A stretch of DNA of 64,000 nucleotides from Mycteria americana. Lineage: Eukaryota; Chordata; Aves; Ciconiiformes; Ciconiidae. Position numbers and translations under genes: made by a program. Every line of letters starts with the position of its first letter. Positions within the stretch are counted from its first letter, which is position 1. Shown here piece by piece: positions 60,344-64,000 of the stretch. Under the pieces are notes generated by a model, which was not told the origin of the DNA, searched no databases, and was given only the letters and a program-made list of their open reading frames with translations. Location of the stretch: NCBI RefSeq assembly GCF_035582795.1, contig NC_134368.1:34718501-34782500 (forward strand), in the 5' to 3' direction.

Positions 60344-61559
60344 CTTACAATACGCACTTCATGTTGACATCTCACCAAAATTTAAGACAGGTGCCAAAGA
60401 AAGTAGTTATACATTCTCATAAATGCTTCCTGAAATACTATCTAGGAGAAAGGGTTATTTCAGTAGCACTGCAGAGCAGACACTATCATCTGCCAGGTTA
60501 ATTTCTAGCACCCTAACCTCGTTTTGCACTTCATCCTTACCTTCATGTATTCTGCGGCTTACTTTTCAGCATACTCTTCACACTGTGCTTTGAATAAATA
60601 TTTTCATAAAATCCAAGATCTCTGTCATCCTACCTATCCAGTAACTTATTTCTAACATAAGAGTTGACCGCTTCTGTTTGCAACGTGGATTTCGTATTTT
60701 CTGCACTAAAGTATTGCTGAATACAAAACCATTTTCCCTACATTTACTTGGTCTTTTTCTTCCTTTCAAAATTTTCATTGCAAAAACTCCCCCCTCTGCA
60801 GCTCAGGTCTGAGCTTTATTAACTAGAGGTCTTGCAGCATTTCTTCGTGTCAGCAAGTTCAGTCACAAGGATGAGACTTTAAAAAAATGCTCTAAAATGT
60901 AGTATATTTCAAGTTTGCCCTGCCACTATTCATGGTCCAAGAATTACATCGTTGATTAAATAATCCTAGTCATATTGCGACCCCAATGCCATCACAGTAC
61001 GCAATCATCTCATGTCAGAGGAAGCCACATTACATAATCCAGGCTTGACTCGTAAACACTGCGGCGGTTACAGGTTTCTCTGCTGCCTTCAGACTGGAAA
61101 GGGATTACAGTACTGCTGTGCAGATAGGGCCAGTCTTCCCCACTTGATCACACGGGGAGCGAGCAAACACTTTTGCAATAAAAGGCTGATGCAATACCTA
61201 AATATCCCTTGGCAATTTAACAAAGACATCTAAGCATATTACTTTGACAGTTTCAACTTAACAAGATTTCTTCAGGATAAAGTGAAAAAACCCGAGGGGT
61301 GAGATTTGGAGAAAAGAAAAGTAGGAACATGCAGAAAAAACATGGGACAAACTAACCAAATAGAAGTAGTTGCTCATGAATCCTTTCTGAAGGCCAAGCA
61401 CCTGGTTTGAAGGTTGTCAAGTGACTCTGGAATAGTCCTCGCAGTGCAAGGTTCAATCACACAACTAGACAGTATTCATAACAAAAGCTTTGATTCTCAG
61501 TTAACGTTAGTCTGACTGACACATCAACTATTGCATTAATGCAGTCTTGCACAGCCTTC

Positions 61560-61588
61560 ACTTGTTTTCAAAGCATTTGAAAACAAGT
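61560..61588. repeat. Perfect inverted repeat, 13-bp stem and 3-nt loop
   Basis: ACTTGTTTTCAAA (61560-61572) and TTTGAAAACAAGT (61576-61588) are exact reverse complements around GCA. It is intronic in MTUS1 with no known role. Confidence 0.88.
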
Positions 61589-62899
61589 TTCCTGTTCAAA
61601 ATACCAATGTCCTCTGTGCTTCTCTTACTGAGCCAAGTATAAAGTGCCTCCTCAGCCTACTAATTTTCCAAATAAATCCTCTCTAGGCAGGATTTTCTGT
61701 CATCCCTCAGTTAGAGAATTGTCAGCATATTGCTTTGTCATGTTCAGATGCTCTTGTATTCTTGGAGATTTCACTACACTTCTGCTCAGAGATGCTGACT
61801 GTTAAAGGGTAGGTATATTTTCAATTAGAAACATACCATCTTGCAGTTTAATAGTACAGCTGTTAAAAGGTATATCAACATAACCCAAATCAAAATACAA
61901 ATTTGCAGGGCAAAGAAAGATCAAGCCTGGCTGCCAGTTCTAGTTAGCTTATTTTTACCACCTTTTTAACTAATGTGACCACTTCTTTTCTCGCAGTGCA
62001 GACATAACGATGCCCTGAGAGTAGACCTCTTCAAATGAACGACAGTTCACATTTGAGAGCAATCACGTCAGATTTCCAGCAATCTGATGGAGAATACTGT
62101 GTTTAGGAAAATATTGGTTACCTTCTGAAGCTCCTTCAAAAATCACAAGAGACAATAATCAAGGGGAGAGGAAAAAAAATAGCAGAGACTAGAGAATAAA
62201 CATGTACAGCCAGTCCTTCCCTGCCCTACTGGCTCACATACTCCTACTCTCTCATATGTTCCACCGCCCTTCCTGAATGCTCCACTTAAAATAAACAGAG
62301 AACTAGAGCACTCTTCTTGATTTAAGGGTACTGGGTTAATTCACTGATACAGATGTTAATGTCATCATTTAATTAACTATATGAAATGACTCTTACATCC
62401 ATTTGTAGGATGCTGTCAGAGCTGCATTAAACCTGAACAAATGTTTGCAGACAATTTTTATTCGGGGAAAAAACTACATCACATACTGTTACCTAATGAA
62501 GTTATTTCATTTAAATACAGTGATACAGCAGCTAACCACAAATGACACAAGACTCCAGGTATCTACTGTTTCCAGAGTTCAGCCAGCCTTATCAGTTTGC
62601 CAGTTTCACACCATTGCTTTTATCGTGGTGCCCAGACTATCAAGTCTTTTCCTAGAAACTCATTCAAATATCCAACCAAGCCAACCTTGGATACTATACT
62701 AAAAAAAGCTGAACAAAAAAAAGATGCACTAGAGAAATTCAGTGACATTCCTGTCGGCAATTTTATCACAGACGTGTGCTATACCAGCCACTTCAAATGT
62801 TGAAAAGCATTACTCTGCTAGCATGAACCCTCTGTAGCATGAACTGCCTCTACAGATTAACACCAGTGACACTCCAGTGCTTATTTATGGCCTACGTAC

Positions 62900-62930
62900 C
62901 TCTGGGCAGTGACAGATTGTTTCCAGATTT
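62900..62930 (-). CDS. MTUS1: Candidate 31-nt upstream coding exon of MTUS1
   Basis: On the - strand the acceptor CCTTCTATAG and donor GTACGT bracket 31 nt reading KSGNNLSLPR plus one base. That leftover G joins the TT of the exon at 60319 to make Val, exactly the phase needed. The composition (Ser, basic, Pro) would suit the N-terminal part of long MTUS1. The exon is too short to prove by sequence alone; it may be chance. Confidence 0.3.
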
Positions 62931-64000
62931 CTATAGAAGGCATGCTGTGATGTCAAAACAAAAGCCATGCTTTCATTAAAACAAAAGCATCACGAGTCTA
63001 ATTACTGATACAACACATCAGTGATGGACTCTAAGTTAAAGACAGTATTGGCTACCAGCCCAAGCCCTTCTCACTTTGGCCTTTTTACTTGCCACCTTTA
63101 AACAGCCAGACTTCTGAAGCCGAACAATTTCCACCCTTAAGTTAGGTTCTGGACTCTGCTCCAACAGGCTCAAAAACACTGTACCCAATCTAGTTGAAAT
63201 GCTCCATTTCAGAAGACTAGAAATCAGATTCTCAAGTACTGTATGTAGCACAGTAACTGGACAGAATTACCATCTAAGGTCCTATCCTTCTTCTTACCAG
63301 TAAAAAACCCAAAACAAAACAAAACAACAAAAACAAACACACACACCCAAGATAGCAGTGATTTTGCAAAGACTGAGCCTTGTGATCATTGAATCATTCA
63401 CAGAAGATTCATAATTTCGTTGGCAAAAATAATACCCCATGTCCTTGGAAAAGGTCCGGAAATCCTCCCACTCCCTCTGCAGTTGCTACATGGATGGCAC
63501 TGCAGACTCCAGGTCTTTGGGGAGAATATTAGACCCATCCCAAGCTTTTCCACAAAGCAAACTGTTTTCCATACACAGCTTCTGTAGTTAATAGGTGTTC
63601 AGAAGCAAGAAATACACAACTGTCTGTACATTAGGGTGTGTTCCATAAAGTTATGTTTAAGCACTGAGGTACGGCCCAGTACTTGACATTGTACTTGACT
63701 GGCTGGCTATCTCAGAACTTGCCTGGTACTGCTGGCTTCCTGAGCCTCTCCATCTTGTGCACTGTTGCTGGATTACCTGATGAAACATCTATCACCCACT
63801 TTTTGGTTTGCAGAGCCAAATCAAAGCCTTCCTTTGCTCATCATGTACTAGGAAGGTCTGTGTAGTAATGTTTATGTTAGCTAGAAATTCTTTTCTGTAA
63901 GCAAAAGATTAAATGTCTAAAAAAATTACATTTCTTAAAAGCATTGCAAATAGCCCAAACAAAACTACTCGACAAGCACAAGTAGGAACAACCTCACTTC

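Larger units (their letters stand above)
60320..64000 (-). other. MTUS1: MTUS1 upstream intronic sequence to the window edge
   Basis: AT-rich sequence with an (AAC)n tract at 60324-60343, a 13-bp perfect hairpin at 61560-61588, the candidate 31-nt exon at 62900-62930 and an A/C-rich tract at 63301-63348. The isoform-specific first exons of MTUS1 were not found here. Confidence 0.7.

Noticed and set aside
62137-62148. Possible 12-nt microexon on the - strand (GAGCTTCAGAAG before GTAACC)
   Set aside because: Far too short, weak acceptor, and its length leaves the wrong phase for the exon at 60319.

Overview
The window is vertebrate nuclear DNA, most likely avian. Genes are split by GT-AG introns, the intergenic and intronic DNA is AT-rich, CpG islands mark promoters, and the recognisable interspersed repeats are CR1 LINEs, the dominant retrotransposon family of birds (also present in turtles and crocodilians). 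Compact introns favour a bird. I cannot name the species.

Two genes converge tail to tail. PDGFRL lies on the + strand (ATG 428, stop 22550) and is complete. Its six coding exons rebuild a 374-residue secreted protein with a signal peptide, a very basic linker and three Ig-like domains. MTUS1 (ATIP) lies on the - strand. Only its 3' half is present: nine coding exons from 60319 down to the stop at 28763, encoding about 402 residues of the shared C-terminal coiled coil. Upstream MTUS1 exons lie beyond 64000, apart from one candidate 31-nt exon at 62900-62930. The two stop codons are 6.2 kb apart, and both 3' UTRs must share that interval. PDGFRL and MTUS1 are also adjacent and convergent on human 8p22, and both have been proposed as tumour suppressors.

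Layout: 1-960 CpG-island promoter and first exon of PDGFRL; 483-22361 PDGFRL introns and exons, with old CR1 pieces near 1.0 and 6.2 kb; 22551-28762 convergent 3' flanks; 28763-60319 MTUS1 3' exons and introns. The MTUS1 introns hold a second CpG island (about 45.56-46.2 kb), a young CR1 insertion with a long open reverse-transcriptase frame (47.68-49.27 kb), two CR1 tails (37.8 and 55.1 kb) and low-complexity tracts.

The most interesting observation is inside the second CpG island. A short - strand exon (45829-45882) reads MGCSSSKLC..., a textbook N-myristoylation plus palmitoylation N-terminus. It ends in a phase-0 donor that splices in frame to the next MTUS1 exon. This would give a membrane-anchored short MTUS1 isoform from an internal promoter. 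Other points include a GC-AG intron in MTUS1 and several perfect short-loop hairpins. No non-eukaryotic system, CRISPR array or operon is present.
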